The notes: generated from the sequence alone by a model not told the origin. A stretch of DNA of 64,000 bases from Pseudomonadota bacterium (GCA_017860615.1 JAGDMU010000010.1:1-64000), one strand, 5' to 3'; numbered from the stretch's first letter, positions 24,923 through 33,643 are shown. Program-made: numbers and translations.

Positions 24923-26545
24923 ATGAACATACTCTCAAAAAATGCACCACTCGAAGCCTCTATTTTAAGAATGCAAGCTATCTTAAGTGATCTTGGCTGT
25001 GGCATGAAGTTTGCAAGTGAAAAGCATCCCCTTAAAAATTGTTACTCTGTCAATCTAGCGTCTATCGAAGCGCCAAACCATATCTACTCAAACGGTAAAG
25101 GCACGCTCTCAGAAGCCTCTAAAGCCAGTGCGCTGGGCGAGTACATCGAAAGACTTCAAACCAACAACTTTTTTATTGACTTTCATCTTCCAAATCGTAC
25201 TTATTATCCAGATCAAAAAGTGTTTGAATTTGGAGGCGCATATCTAAATGACACTTTATATGAGATCTACAATCCATCCAGTGAAATGAGCCATGAAGAC
25301 TTAGTTGACTTTAACAGTGACTATGCAGACAAAATCGTAGCACTTCCTTTTCAAAGTTTTTTCGGCAAAGAGCAAGTTTACATTCCTCTCAACATTCTCA
25401 GCAATCTTTACGTGAGTAATGGTCTAGCAAGCGGTAACACACCTGATGAAGCCAAAGTGCAAGCACTCAGCGAGATTTTTGAGCGACATGCCAAACTTGA
25501 AATTATCAAAAATGGTTACGCGCTTCCAAAGTACCCAGAGGTTATTATCGCTACGTTTCCAAAACTCCATGCTGATTTAACTGAGCTTAGAAATGCGGGC
25601 TTCATCGTTGAGATTCTTGATGCCTCATTAGGTGGAAAATTTCCCGTAACCGCTATCTCCCTTATTAACCCACGCAATGGCACGCTGTTTGTCTCCTTTG
25701 GCGCACATCCTATCTTAGAAGTCAGTTTAGAGCGTACCATGAGCGAACTGATGCAAGGCAGAGGTGTTGAAAACCTTGATGCTTTTGAGATGCCCACGTT
25801 TGATATGAGCCTTGTTGGTGATAACTTCAACCTTGAAGCGCATTTTATCGACTCTAACGGCAAAATGGGTTTTCCTTTTTTAAGCGCCACCAAAAGTTTT
25901 GAGTATGCCCCTTGGAACTATGCTGGTGTTGGAAGTGCCGAAGAATACGCTTTTTTATGCGCCATCGTTAAGTCTATGGGCAAGGAAATTTACCTTCGTG
26001 AATACACCTACTTAGACTTTTATTCATGCCACATGATCGTTCCAAGCATCTCCGAGGTATACCCTATCGATGACATGATCTACCAAAATCGCAACTGCGG
26101 TAAATTCATCCGACATCAAGTACTTAACTTTAAAGAAGAAAATCACGAGACACTTTTAGAAACCATAGAGTCCCTTGAAGATTCACTCAATATGGAAAAA
26201 TATATCGGCGTAATTTTTGAGCAAAACTTTCAAATGATTGAGCTTAAAGCACAAGTGCATCTTCTTTTAGAAAATTACGAAGAAGCACAAATGCTGCTCT
26301 CTTTTAGTCAAAATCCTATGAGCAAACTTCTCTGTGAAATTCTCTCTTTAAGAGAACAAAAACTCGCATGGGCAGAATATGAAAGTGCTCTATGGGATAT
26401 CTTCGGCAAAGAAAAAGTCGAACGTGCCATCAATATCCTAGATGGCAAAGCCTATCTTATCGACGTTAGCCTCCATTCACACTACGTCAATATGCTCGAT
26501 ATGTACGATAGACTCGAACTTAAAAAAGCAAAAATTGTCGCTTAA
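24923..26545 (+). CDS. ycaO: YcaO-family protein
   Basis: 540 residues. YcaO proteins activate backbone or side-chain amides with ATP. The stand-alone E. coli YcaO type is linked to RimO-dependent methylthiolation of ribosomal protein S12. Matching features are the N-terminal LSDLGCGMKFASE, the EASKASALGEYIERLQT segment and the ATP-site glutamates in DEAKVQALSEIFERHAK. No cyclodehydratase partner or precursor peptide gene is nearby, so the housekeeping type is favoured over a natural-product type. rimO lies in the same window at 48733. The C-terminal third is tetratricopeptide-like helices, as in E. coli YcaO. Confidence 0.88.
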   Translation: MNILSKNAPLEASILRMQAILSDLGCGMKFASEKHPLKNCYSVNLASIEAPNHIYSNGKGTLSEASKASALGEYIERLQTNNFFIDFHLPNRTYYPDQKVFEFGGAYLNDTLYEIYNPSSEMSHEDLVDFNSDYADKIVALPFQSFFGKEQVYIPLNILSNLYVSNGLASGNTPDEAKVQALSEIFERHAKLEIIKNGYALPKYPEVIIATFPKLHADLTELRNAGFIVEILDASLGGKFPVTAISLINPRNGTLFVSFGAHPILEVSLERTMSELMQGRGVENLDAFEMPTFDMSLVGDNFNLEAHFIDSNGKMGFPFLSATKSFEYAPWNYAGVGSAEEYAFLCAIVKSMGKEIYLREYTYLDFYSCHMIVPSISEVYPIDDMIYQNRNCGKFIRHQVLNFKEENHETLLETIESLEDSLNMEKYIGVIFEQNFQMIELKAQVHLLLENYEEAQMLLSFSQNPMSKLLCEILSLREQKLAWAEYESALWDIFGKEKVERAINILDGKAYLIDVSLHSHYVNMLDMYDRLELKKAKIVA

Positions 26546-26560
26546 AAACCCTTCCTATGT

Positions 26561-26595
26561 AAAAAGCGTAAAATAATATATTTTTTACGCTTTTT
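26561..26595 (+). terminator. Intrinsic terminator after ycaO
   Basis: AAAAAGCGTAAAA (26561-26573) pairs with TTTTACGCTTTTT within 26581-26595, giving a long stem whose 3' arm ends in a T-run. Confidence 0.85.
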
Positions 26596-26630
26596 CATCT
26601 TCAAATGACTTCTTTTAGACTATAATTACA

Positions 26631-26636
26631 TGCTTT
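26631..26636 (+). promoter_or_regulatory. -10 box (TATAAT) for the GntP permease gene
   Basis: Perfect TATAAT, with start expected near 26643 and a leader of about 40 bases before ATG 26683. Confidence 0.6.
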
Positions 26637-26682
26637 AATTTAAATATATATATTAAATTAAAAAACTAAAGAAGGAGTCAGA

Positions 26683-28023
26683 ATGTTAATCGTTATTTTA
26701 CTATTAGCGATAGGATTTATCGTACTTTCAACCAGCAAATGGAAATTACACCCTTTTATTGCTTTGCTTGTTGCAGCCTATGGTATCGCATTTAGTGTAG
26801 GCATGAAATACGCCGACATTGCCAAAACCATCACGTCAGGATTCGGAAGCATCTTAGCCTACATCGGTATTGTCATCGTTCTTGGAACCATCATTGGTGT
26901 CATCTTGGAAAAAAGCGGCGCTGCTGTTAAGATGGCAAATGTTGTTCTTAAAGTTGTCGGTAAACATCGCCCTGTTCTTGCGATGTCCATCATCGGATAC
27001 ATCGTCTCGATTCCTGTTTTTTGTGATAGCGGTTTTGTCATTTTAAACGCCCTTAAACGCTCTATGGTCAAACAACTCAAAGTCTCAGGTGTTGCTATGA
27101 GTGTAGCCCTAGCTACTGGGCTTTACGCAACACACACCCTTGTTCCTCCAACACCTGGTCCTATTGCTGCGGCGGGTAACTTGATGGTTGGAAATCTTGG
27201 TCTTGTTATTCTCGTGGGTCTGTTTGTCGCTATGTTTACGATGCTTGCAGGTTATTTTTGGGCGATCAAACGAGGACCTCTTTACCAAAGTGGCGAAGAC
27301 CTCAACATTGACTTAGAAAAAGACAGCGAAGTCCAAGCCAAATACGGCACACTCCCAAGTGCGTTCAAATCGTTTGCACCTATTTTTATTCCTGTTCTTT
27401 TGATGGCAATTGAGAGTATCGCAAAGCTTGCATTTAAAGACTCTAGCGAGACATTTATCTATAAATTTTTTGTTTTCTTAGGTCACCCTGCTAACGCGCT
27501 TTTTGTTGGTGTCCTTTTTGCCAGTTTACTTTTACCGAAATGGAACGAAGAGACGCTTTCAGGCTGGGTCGGAGAAGGTGTGAAAAACGCAGGTGAGATT
27601 CTCATCATCACAGGTGCGGGTGGTGCACTTGGTGCGGTTCTTAAAGCCAGTGGTATTGGTGATTATCTTGGTGTAACGCTTCAAACGCTTAGCCTTGGCA
27701 TCTTTGTACCATTCATCATCTCAGCAGCGCTCAAAACCGCGCAAGGCTCTTCCACAACGGCACTGGTGGTAACTTCAACCATTATGTATCCGCTTCTTGC
27801 CAGTTTAGGACTCGATAGTGAGATGGGTAAAGTCCTCACCGTTATGGCGATTGGTGCAGGTGCACTTACTGTCAGTCATGCCAACGATAGCTTTTTCTGG
27901 GTTGTCTCACGTTTCAGTCAAATGGACGTTCCAACCGCGTACAAAGCGTACACGATGGCAACATTGGTTCAGGGTATTGTGACCATGGCCGTTGTAGCAC
28001 TTATGTCTATCGTTTTTCTTTAA
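26683..28023 (+). CDS. GntP-family permease (gluconate/organic acid:H+ symporter)
   Basis: 446 residues with about 12-14 membrane segments. GntP family features are the LHPFIALLVAAYGIAFSVGM N-terminal region (HPFIALL), GFGSILAYIGIVIVLGTIIG, the SIPVFCDSGFVIL motif and HTLVPPTPGPIAAA. Members import gluconate, glycerate or related hydroxy acids. No gluconate kinase or dehydratase gene is nearby, so the substrate is open; organic acid uptake would suit an organism living on C4 acids. Own promoter and terminator, a single-gene unit. Confidence 0.9.
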   Translation: MLIVILLLAIGFIVLSTSKWKLHPFIALLVAAYGIAFSVGMKYADIAKTITSGFGSILAYIGIVIVLGTIIGVILEKSGAAVKMANVVLKVVGKHRPVLAMSIIGYIVSIPVFCDSGFVILNALKRSMVKQLKVSGVAMSVALATGLYATHTLVPPTPGPIAAAGNLMVGNLGLVILVGLFVAMFTMLAGYFWAIKRGPLYQSGEDLNIDLEKDSEVQAKYGTLPSAFKSFAPIFIPVLLMAIESIAKLAFKDSSETFIYKFFVFLGHPANALFVGVLFASLLLPKWNEETLSGWVGEGVKNAGEILIITGAGGALGAVLKASGIGDYLGVTLQTLSLGIFVPFIISAALKTAQGSSTTALVVTSTIMYPLLASLGLDSEMGKVLTVMAIGAGALTVSHANDSFFWVVSRFSQMDVPTAYKAYTMATLVQGIVTMAVVALMSIVFL

Positions 28024-28032
28024 TCTCTCTCT

Positions 28033-28052
28033 GCAAGCTCTTAGGAGCTTGC
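28033..28052 (+). terminator. Bidirectional hairpin between the permease and rhlE
   Basis: GCAAGCTC (28033-28040), loop TTAG, GAGCTTGC (28045-28052), then CCCTCTTTTTG on the plus strand. The hairpin contains the rhlE stop codon (28041-28043), so the terminator doubles as coding sequence. Confidence 0.75.
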
Positions 28053-29276
28053 ACCCTCTTTTTGAGATTCTCGTAACTTGTCTTTTTTACTCTTGCGTTT
28101 ACCTTTAACGGGAGCACTTCCCTTCTCTTTTTGGGGAGCAACACCTTCTAACTCAAAACCTTTAATCTGCTCTGTTTCAAGCTTCACACCACAACGTTTT
28201 TGAATCAGTGCAAAATGCGCCTTGTCTTCATGGTCAATAAATGAAATCGCCAAGCCCTCTTTACCCGCACGTCCCGTTCGTCCGATGCGGTGGATATAAT
28301 CTTCCGTTGCGCGAGGCAAATCAAAGTTGATGACACAACTCACATCGTCGATGTCAAGCCCACGCGAAGCGATGTCGGTGGCAAATAAAACGCGAATTTT
28401 TCGCTCTTTAAAAGACTTCAGCGTCCATGAACGGTCTTCTTGAAGTAAATCTCCATGAAACGATTCCGCTAAAAAACCATGTTTGCGAAACTTCACGGCG
28501 ATGTTATCGGCAGCGCGTTTATTTGCCATAAAAACCAACACCAACTCCCATTTGTTTTCACGTAAAAGATGGCGCAACAATGGCGCTCTATTTTCTTTGT
28601 TGACTTCAATGGCACGTTGTTTGATAAGCTCAACCGTCGGTGCTTCCGCTTCAATGCTCACTTCCACCGCACTTTTGGTTATCTTGGAAGCAATGGCTTG
28701 CATTTTTTCGGGGTAAGTAGCAGAGAAAAGAAGATTTTGCCGTTTGGCGGGCAAGGCTTCAAGGATGGAGCTAAGCTCTTGCTCAAACCCAAGGTCAAGC
28801 ATCTTGTCCGCTTCATCCAGCACAAAAAACTCAACACGAGAAAGGTCGATCTGCTTTTTGCTCATAATGTCAAGCAAACGCCCCGATGTTGCGACCACGA
28901 TGTCGCACCCTTGTTGGATGTCATACAATTGCTCGCCTATCTTCTCTCCACCGATGACACTGACTACTTTTGGTTTCGTTGGCAAGAATTTTCCAAAGGT
29001 GATAAATGCCTCCGCGACTTGCACCGTTAGCTCCCTCGTAGGAGTGAGAACCAATGCCTTGATTTTCGCTTTTCCCTCACTTTTATTCGCACTCCACAGC
29101 TCCAATATCGGCAGTACAAAAGAGGCACTTTTACCACTCCCCGTTTGCGCCCTCGCCAAGATGTCACGACGCTCCAACACAAGCGGAATGACTTTTTCTT
29201 GAATGGTCGTTGGCTCTCTAAAGCCTACTTCAGCGAGCACTTTTTGGATGGCTGGGCAAAGTGTAGCAAATGGCAT
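28041..29276 (-). CDS. rhlE: DEAD-box RNA helicase, RhlE type
   Basis: ATP-dependent RNA helicase for RNA remodelling, ribosome assembly and degradation. All motifs are visible: Q motif (FREPTTIQ), I (AQTGSGKS), Ia (PTRELTVQ), II (DEAD), III (SAT), V (ATDIASRGLDID) and VI (HRIGRTGRAGKEG). The C-terminal tail of about 45 residues is strongly basic (GKRKSKKDKLRESQ), usual for RNA binding. 411 residues. ATG 29276; a weak TACAAT -10 lies at 29304-29309 on the minus strand. Confidence 0.92.
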   Translation of the reverse strand: MPFATLCPAIQKVLAEVGFREPTTIQEKVIPLVLERRDILARAQTGSGKSASFVLPILELWSANKSEGKAKIKALVLTPTRELTVQVAEAFITFGKFLPTKPKVVSVIGGEKIGEQLYDIQQGCDIVVATSGRLLDIMSKKQIDLSRVEFFVLDEADKMLDLGFEQELSSILEALPAKRQNLLFSATYPEKMQAIASKITKSAVEVSIEAEAPTVELIKQRAIEVNKENRAPLLRHLLRENKWELVLVFMANKRAADNIAVKFRKHGFLAESFHGDLLQEDRSWTLKSFKERKIRVLFATDIASRGLDIDDVSCVINFDLPRATEDYIHRIGRTGRAGKEGLAISFIDHEDKAHFALIQKRCGVKLETEQIKGFELEGVAPQKEKGSAPVKGKRKSKKDKLRESQKEGASS

Positions 29277-29349
29277 AAAATGTATCCTTTAAGTATTTAT
29301 GACATTGTAGAATAATCTCACTTTAGAGGAGTTTGAGGTAAGTTTTTGG

Positions 29350-29487
29350 TATGATAACACGCTTGTAAACGAAGAAAAGCACCAAAGGTGCGCGGGCTTT
29401 CCGCCGAGGAAGACCTAGTGTTAACGTAGCTTTTAGAGCTTTGCTTTAAAAGCGTGTTATAGCATTTTAATGAAAAAAGGACGAACG
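29350..29487 (+). ncRNA. Structured 5' leader, copy B (before hemJ), with its -10 box
   Basis: TTTGGTATGAT (extended -10 TG-G-TATGAT, hexamer 29350-29355) is followed by ATAACACGCTT, which pairs with AAGCGTGTTAT near 29452-29462 to enclose the whole element. Inside are GCACC-AAA-GGTGC, GCGG-GCTTT-CCGC, then AACGTAG (29423-29429) and the 11-bp stem with TTT loop (29429-29439 and 29443-29453). The GAAAAGCACCAAAGGTGCGCGGGC block and GTGTTAACGTAG match copy A closely. The hemJ ribosome site lies just after it. Confidence 0.5.
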
Positions 29488-30000
29488 TTGGATCACTATA
29501 AATGGATTCTTGCTTTTCACGTTATCGCGCTCATGTCATGGATGGCGATGCTGTTTTACTTGCCGAGACTCTTTGTCTACCACGTCGAACACGCTGAAAA
29601 AAAAGAGTTTGTGGAAGTCGTGAAAATCCAAGAGTACAAAATCTACAAGTACATCGGGCTTCCCGCTTTTTGGGCAACCCTTGCCAGTGGGCTTGGCATG
29701 ATAGTGTTTGACCCACAACTGCTCTCAAGCGGTGGGTGGATTTATGCGAAGTTTACCGTGCTTATTGCACTCACGCTCTACTCATTTTCACTCGAAAAGT
29801 ACCGTTTGGAACTTGCAAATGACACCTGCACTAAAAGTGGAAAATTTTTCAGAGCTTACAATGAAGTTCCGACAGCACTCGCCATTTTAATCGTCGGATA
29901 CGTCATCACCAAAAGCTTTTCATGGGCATTTACGCTTATTACATTGGGTATTTTTGCAATGATTATCGACGTGATTTTGGATGGGAAGAAAAAACCTTAA
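29488..30000 (+). CDS. hemJ: HemJ-like protoporphyrinogen oxidase (UPF0093/CopD-like)
   Basis: HemJ oxidises protoporphyrinogen IX to protoporphyrin IX in the membrane, the penultimate step of haem synthesis in bacteria lacking HemG/HemY. Four membrane helices are predicted. Family features are the His in HVIALMSWMAMLFYLPRLFVYH, the conserved Arg after LP, and KIYKYIGLPAFWATLASG. I prefer the TTG start at 29488 because AAGGA lies six bases upstream, giving MDHYKWILAFHV; the ATG at 29470 has no ribosome site. Haem supply fits the neighbouring cytochrome b genes. Its stop overlaps the convergent gene by two bases. Confidence 0.85.
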   Translation: MDHYKWILAFHVIALMSWMAMLFYLPRLFVYHVEHAEKKEFVEVVKIQEYKIYKYIGLPAFWATLASGLGMIVFDPQLLSSGGWIYAKFTVLIALTLYSFSLEKYRLELANDTCTKSGKFFRAYNEVPTALAILIVGYVITKSFSWAFTLITLGIFAMIIDVILDGKKKP

Positions 30001-30272
30001 TCGTTATTCATTGACTTAGATCGTTGCAGATGAATTTTGATGTAGAGCAACAAAGAAAGTAAGAGAAAATACCCCACAACGCTATAGCCTATCACATCAC
30101 GTCTGCTAAGTTCTTTCTCTTGTATCGCTTTTTCTTCATTTGATGACGTCTTAAGACTCTGTTCTACCACAATGCTACTTTGTGGAGCAACTTGTTTTGG
30201 TAACCACTCTAGCCCCATCACCAGTACAAAAACGCACAGCACAATTGCCGCAAAAATTTTACGATTTGGCAT
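29997..30272 (-). CDS. Small membrane protein in the cytochrome b/Rieske operon, unknown function
   Basis: 91 residues with two hydrophobic segments (about 7-24 and 62-81) separated by a polar loop. It occupies the position where cytochrome c1 (petC) normally follows petB but has no CXXCH haem motif. ATG 30272 overlaps the petB stop by 14 bases, so it is almost certainly co-translated with it. It could be an accessory subunit of the Rieske/cytochrome b complex. I recognise no family. The stop overlaps the convergent hemJ stop. Confidence 0.75.
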   Translation of the reverse strand: MPNRKIFAAIVLCVFVLVMGLEWLPKQVAPQSSIVVEQSLKTSSNEEKAIQEKELSRRDVIGYSVVGYFLLLSLLLYIKIHLQRSKSMNND

Positions 30273-31419
30273 GAGACTCCTTCCCAGATAAAAAAGGTAA
30301 GATGAAAAAAAGTGCCATCAAAACAGTTGAGAAGAAAAGCCCTATATATAGGCTTAAGTTTGAGCTTGGCAATTTACCTAAAATGCTCAAAGCGATGAGT
30401 GAAACCACCAATGCCCAAAACCACACTAAGAAGTAAGGACGCTGATGAGCAGGAATACGACGAGGGTTTCGATCTAACAATGGCATAAATAAGAGCCCCA
30501 CATTAACCACCACCAAGGATGCCATACCGATGTACGAGCCTTTGATGATGCCGATGTCAAAGAAAAAGCTCTTAAGCAACTGTAGCATCCACAGAAAATA
30601 CCACTCAGGGTAGATATGAGCAGGCGTATCGCTCGGATTCGCAGGTGTGAGATTGAGCGCATCAAACGCTAAATAATCATGAAAAAAGACACAGTAAAAA
30701 AAGAGTGCCAAAAAGAGCGTACACGCCAACATTGGCTTTAATACGGCATTGGAGAAAAATGGTTTTGACTCTTTTGGGATGATGTCGTGTTTGCTAAAAC
30801 GCTCCTCTTTGCGTATATGCAAACCTTTGCGATTCCATGAGAGCTTATTGGTTGCGTACCACTTCATAAAATCCGTATGCACCAGTATCATCAAGACAAT
30901 GCTCAAAGGCATCACTACAATGTGCAAAGTGTAAAAGCGCAACAACGTGATGCCACTCACACTAAAATCGCCTCGAACCCACAGTACGATGTCTTCGCCC
31001 GCACCAGGGATATACTCTAGTAAACTCGTAATGACTTGCGCCGCCCAGTAACTCATCTGCCCCATCGGAAGCACATAGCCCGTAAAGCCGATGACCATAC
31101 AACAAAAGTAAAGCACCATGCCACTGTACCAGTACTTCGTTTTGCCGTGTTTGTAAAACCCAAAATAGAGCATACCTAAGAGGTGAATGTAGAGCAGTAA
31201 AAAGAAAAAAGTCGAGCCAACCGCGTGGATTTTTCGCCATAACCAGCCGTAATTGACTTCCTGCATAATCGTCGTATGAACACTTTCAAATGCTTTTTCC
31301 GCATCGGGAATATAGTGCATCGCAAGGAAAATGCCCGAAACGAGTAAGAAAAGGCACAGAATAACCATGATGGCGCCACTATAGAGTAAAATATTGAAGT
31401 TATGTATTTTTAGATTCAT
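30259..31419 (-). CDS. petB: Cytochrome b of a Rieske/cytochrome b complex
   Basis: 386 residues, about eight membrane helices, the quinol-oxidising core subunit. The two b-type haems are held by histidine pairs in helices B and D (IHAVGSTFFFLLLYIHLLG and LHIVVMPLSIVLMILVH). The PEWY quinol-site motif occurs as PEWYFLWML. The extreme N-terminal amphipathic helix usual in bc1 cytochrome b is short here. ATG 31419 overlaps the petA TGA as ATGA. No cytochrome c1 gene follows, which is unusual. This could be a second, non-standard quinol dehydrogenase in addition to a canonical bc1 elsewhere. Confidence 0.9.
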   Translation of the reverse strand: MNLKIHNFNILLYSGAIMVILCLFLLVSGIFLAMHYIPDAEKAFESVHTTIMQEVNYGWLWRKIHAVGSTFFFLLLYIHLLGMLYFGFYKHGKTKYWYSGMVLYFCCMVIGFTGYVLPMGQMSYWAAQVITSLLEYIPGAGEDIVLWVRGDFSVSGITLLRFYTLHIVVMPLSIVLMILVHTDFMKWYATNKLSWNRKGLHIRKEERFSKHDIIPKESKPFFSNAVLKPMLACTLFLALFFYCVFFHDYLAFDALNLTPANPSDTPAHIYPEWYFLWMLQLLKSFFFDIGIIKGSYIGMASLVVVNVGLLFMPLLDRNPRRIPAHQRPYFLVWFWALVVSLIALSILGKLPSSNLSLYIGLFFSTVLMALFFILPFLSGKESHAKS

Positions 31420-31916
31420 GCTTTTGATGCCTCCATCAGTTGGAGGTACGCCTCACCAACCTCTCCGACGATAATTGTCTCATCATGTACTTTAAAAGGA
31501 GGAATGACTAAGGGCTTCGTAACAGGACTAGCAAGTGCGTTGCCATTGTAGTCAAACTGCCCATTATGACAGGGACAGATAAAGCGTTTGGAGGAGGCAT
31601 CATACTTAGGCACACAGCCTAAATGGGTGCAAATCCCAACCATCAACGTGTAATAATACTCACCAATTTTAATATCTCGCTTTGTATCAAGAGTCAACGT
31701 AGCGTCTTTTTTGAGGATAAAAAGTGGTTTTTTCTGCCACGAAAAATAGGCAATTTCATTCAAAGGTAACGCCGTGGTATCAATGTAAGTTGCCGCATCA
31801 AGGAGTGCTTTTTTGGGAGGTTCTAAGGACTGAAACATCGTACCGACCGTGTAATACACACCCGTCCCCGTAAGCGCTAAGAGCGAGTAATTCACCAGTC
31901 TTCGGTTTCTATCCAT
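31416..31916 (-). CDS. petA: Rieske iron-sulfur protein
   Basis: Carries the high-potential 2Fe-2S cluster that accepts the first electron from quinol. Cluster-binding boxes are CTHLGC and CPCHNGQF, containing the two Cys and two His ligands. An N-terminal hydrophobic segment (about residues 8-27) with basic residues before it serves as a Tat-like or signal anchor; no twin arginine is fully canonical, though NRR is present. The ATG at 31916 has AAGGA about nine bases upstream and is preferred to ATG 31922. About 166 residues. First gene of petA-petB-91aa. Confidence 0.9.
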   Translation of the reverse strand: MDRNRRLVNYSLLALTGTGVYYTVGTMFQSLEPPKKALLDAATYIDTTALPLNEIAYFSWQKKPLFILKKDATLTLDTKRDIKIGEYYYTLMVGICTHLGCVPKYDASSKRFICPCHNGQFDYNGNALASPVTKPLVIPPFKVHDETIIVGEVGEAYLQLMEASKA

Positions 31917-31981
31917 CCCCATTTTCCTTTATGCCATGCTTTGCGCATAGCCATTTTACCAAAAACTTCCATTAATAAAAT

Positions 31982-31987
31982 TATACT
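31982..31987 (+). promoter_or_regulatory. -10 box (TATACT) for the S4-domain gene
   Basis: AAATTATACTGAC about 75 bases before the S4-domain start; modest match, no clear -35. Confidence 0.4.
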
Positions 31988-32063
31988 GACTTTAGGGAAG
32001 CGCTAAGAGGTTTAGATGTAAAGATGGATTCGGATATTATTAGCCATAAATAAAGGAATGAAA

Positions 32064-32279
32064 ATGAAATTTGAATTAGAAGAAGAGTTCATTGAGTTAT
32101 TTAAACTTCTCAAAGTTACAGGAGTTGCGGAAAGTGGTGCGCAAGCTAAAATGCTCATCGAAGAGGAACAGGTTAAGCGAAACGGTGAAGTGGAGCTTAG
32201 AAAACGCGCTAAAATCGTTTCAGGTGAAGTGATTGAAGTAGGCGATGAGACGATAGAAGTTGAGAGTGCTTTAAAATAG
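32064..32279 (+). CDS. S4-domain RNA-binding protein (YbcJ-like)
   Basis: 71 residues forming essentially one S4 domain: FIELFKLLKVTGVAESGAQAKMLIEEEQVKRNGEVE followed by RKRAKIVSGEVIEVG, the typical alpha-L RNA-binding fold. Small stand-alone S4 proteins of the YbcJ/RqcP kind bind ribosomal RNA or tRNA. Start at ATG 32064, six bases after AAGGA; the ATG at 32058 is too close to that site. Followed by a TTTACATGTAA copy and ppk2. Exact role unknown. Confidence 0.85.
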   Translation: MKFELEEEFIELFKLLKVTGVAESGAQAKMLIEEEQVKRNGEVELRKRAKIVSGEVIEVGDETIEVESALK

Positions 32280-32284
32280 CCCAT

Positions 32285-32295
32285 TTTACATGTAA
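32285..32295. repeat. TTTACATGTAA palindrome copy before ppk2
   Basis: Copy of the recurrent palindrome in the 31-base gap between the S4 gene and ppk2, sharing the AAGGA that may serve as the ribosome site region. Confidence 0.55.
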
Positions 32296-32310
32296 GGACA
32301 AAGATGAATT

Positions 32311-33186
32311 ATGAAACTAAAAACAGAAGATTTTCTCGTGCACGAGGGCGCAAAGGTTGACCTTAAAAAGTCCCCTACCCTTGTTAAACCATTTTACAAA
32401 GACAAAGAAGACTACGAAGATGCACTCAAAGCAGGCGTAAAAGAGTTAAGCGACTTGCAAGAACTGCTTTACGCATCCAACAAATACGCCGTACTGTTGA
32501 TCTTTCAAGCCATGGATGCGGCGGGAAAAGATGGCGTCATACGGCATGTGCTATCAGGCATCAACCCTCAAGGCTGTCAGGTTTTCAGTTTCAAACACCC
32601 CGTTGCCGCTGAACTTGAGCATGATTTTCTCTGGCGTACGACGTGTGTTCTCCCTGAACGCGGGCAGATAGGCGTTTTTAACCGTTCCTATTATGAGGAA
32701 GTGCTCATCGTTCGGGTTCATCCTGAGATATTGCAAGGACAAGGACTGCCAGACCGCGTGCTCGATGAAGAGACGGTGTGGAAAGAGCGGTACCGCTCTA
32801 TCACTGATTTGGAAAACCATCTCCACCGCAACGGCACGAAAATCGTAAAATTTTTTCTCCATCTCTCCAAAGATGAGCAGAAAAAACGCTTCCTTGAACG
32901 CATCGACAAACCTAACAAAAACTGGAAATTTAGCATTGCAGACTTGGAAGAGCGAAAATACTGGAAACAGTACATGCACGCCTACGAGTCCTGTCTCAGC
33001 GCAACCAGCACCAAACATGCCCCATGGTACATCGTGCCCGCAGATGACAAAAAAAATGCTAGGCTCATCATCTCAAACATTCTTCTCGATACCTTCAAGT
33101 TGCTTGATATGCACTACCCTGAAACGGATGACAAACGTAAAGATGAGTTGAAAGTGATTCGCCAGAGGTTGGTTGAGGAGGAGTGA
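32311..33186 (+). CDS. ppk2: Polyphosphate kinase 2 family protein
   Basis: PPK2 enzymes transfer phosphate between polyphosphate and nucleoside di- or monophosphates. 291 residues. The Walker A loop is [10 protein letters not shown], Walker B lies in [19 protein letters not shown], and the lid module with conserved Arg residues is [17 protein letters not shown]. The single-domain length and the VRVHPE motif suggest class III or I; the nucleotide preference cannot be read from the sequence alone. Plausible role in nucleotide regeneration from polyphosphate under energy stress. Confidence 0.9.
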   Translation: MKLKTEDFLVHEGAKVDLKKSPTLVKPFYKDKEDYEDALKAGVKELSDLQELLYASNKYAVLLIFQAMDAAGKDGVIRHVLSGINPQGCQVFSFKHPVAAELEHDFLWRTTCVLPERGQIGVFNRSYYEEVLIVRVHPEILQGQGLPDRVLDEETVWKERYRSITDLENHLHRNGTKIVKFFLHLSKDEQKKRFLERIDKPNKNWKFSIADLEERKYWKQYMHAYESCLSATSTKHAPWYIVPADDKKNARLIISNILLDTFKLLDMHYPETDDKRKDELKVIRQRLVEEE

Positions 33187-33225
33187 AAATAGGCTAAAGC
33201 TTTAGTACTCGCTTATCACATTCGC

Positions 33226-33231
33226 TATAAT
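33226..33231 (+). promoter_or_regulatory. -10 box (TATAAT) for the NTF2-like gene
   Basis: TTCGCTATAATTGAC, 32 bases before ATG 33263. Confidence 0.6.
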
Positions 33232-33262
33232 TGACTTATAACAATTATTTTAGGAATAAATC

Positions 33263-33637
33263 ATGAATCATTCACAGTTGATAGAACGCTACATCGAAGC
33301 GTACAATGCTTTTGACATCGATACCATGATAAGCACGCTCCACCCAAACATCACATTTCAAAACATTTCTAACGGCGAAGTTAACGCTGAAACACACGGC
33401 ATCGAAGCATTTCGTACCCTCGCCGAACAGTCCAAAGGACTTTTTACGTCTCGCAAACAGACCATCACCCACATCGAAACGAACGAGGATCAAACACGCA
33501 TAGATGTGGCATTTGAAGCTATACTCGCCATCGATCTACCCAACGGACTAAAAGCTGGCGAAACTCTCAAACTCCAAGGACGCTCAGAGTTTACATTTTG
33601 TGATGGGAAGATCATAAGTATTATAGATAGGGCTTGA
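33263..33637 (+). CDS. NTF2/SnoaL-like domain protein
   Basis: 124 residues. The N-terminus (LIERYIEAYNAFDIDTMISTLHPNITFQN) is characteristic of the cone-shaped NTF2-like fold, followed by an alternating strand pattern ending in EFTFCDGKIISIIDRA. Such domains act as small-molecule isomerases, hydrolases or binding modules. No catalytic assignment is possible. Single-gene unit with its own promoter. Confidence 0.8.
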   Translation: MNHSQLIERYIEAYNAFDIDTMISTLHPNITFQNISNGEVNAETHGIEAFRTLAEQSKGLFTSRKQTITHIETNEDQTRIDVAFEAILAIDLPNGLKAGETLKLQGRSEFTFCDGKIISIIDRA

Positions 33638-33643
33638 TAGTTT

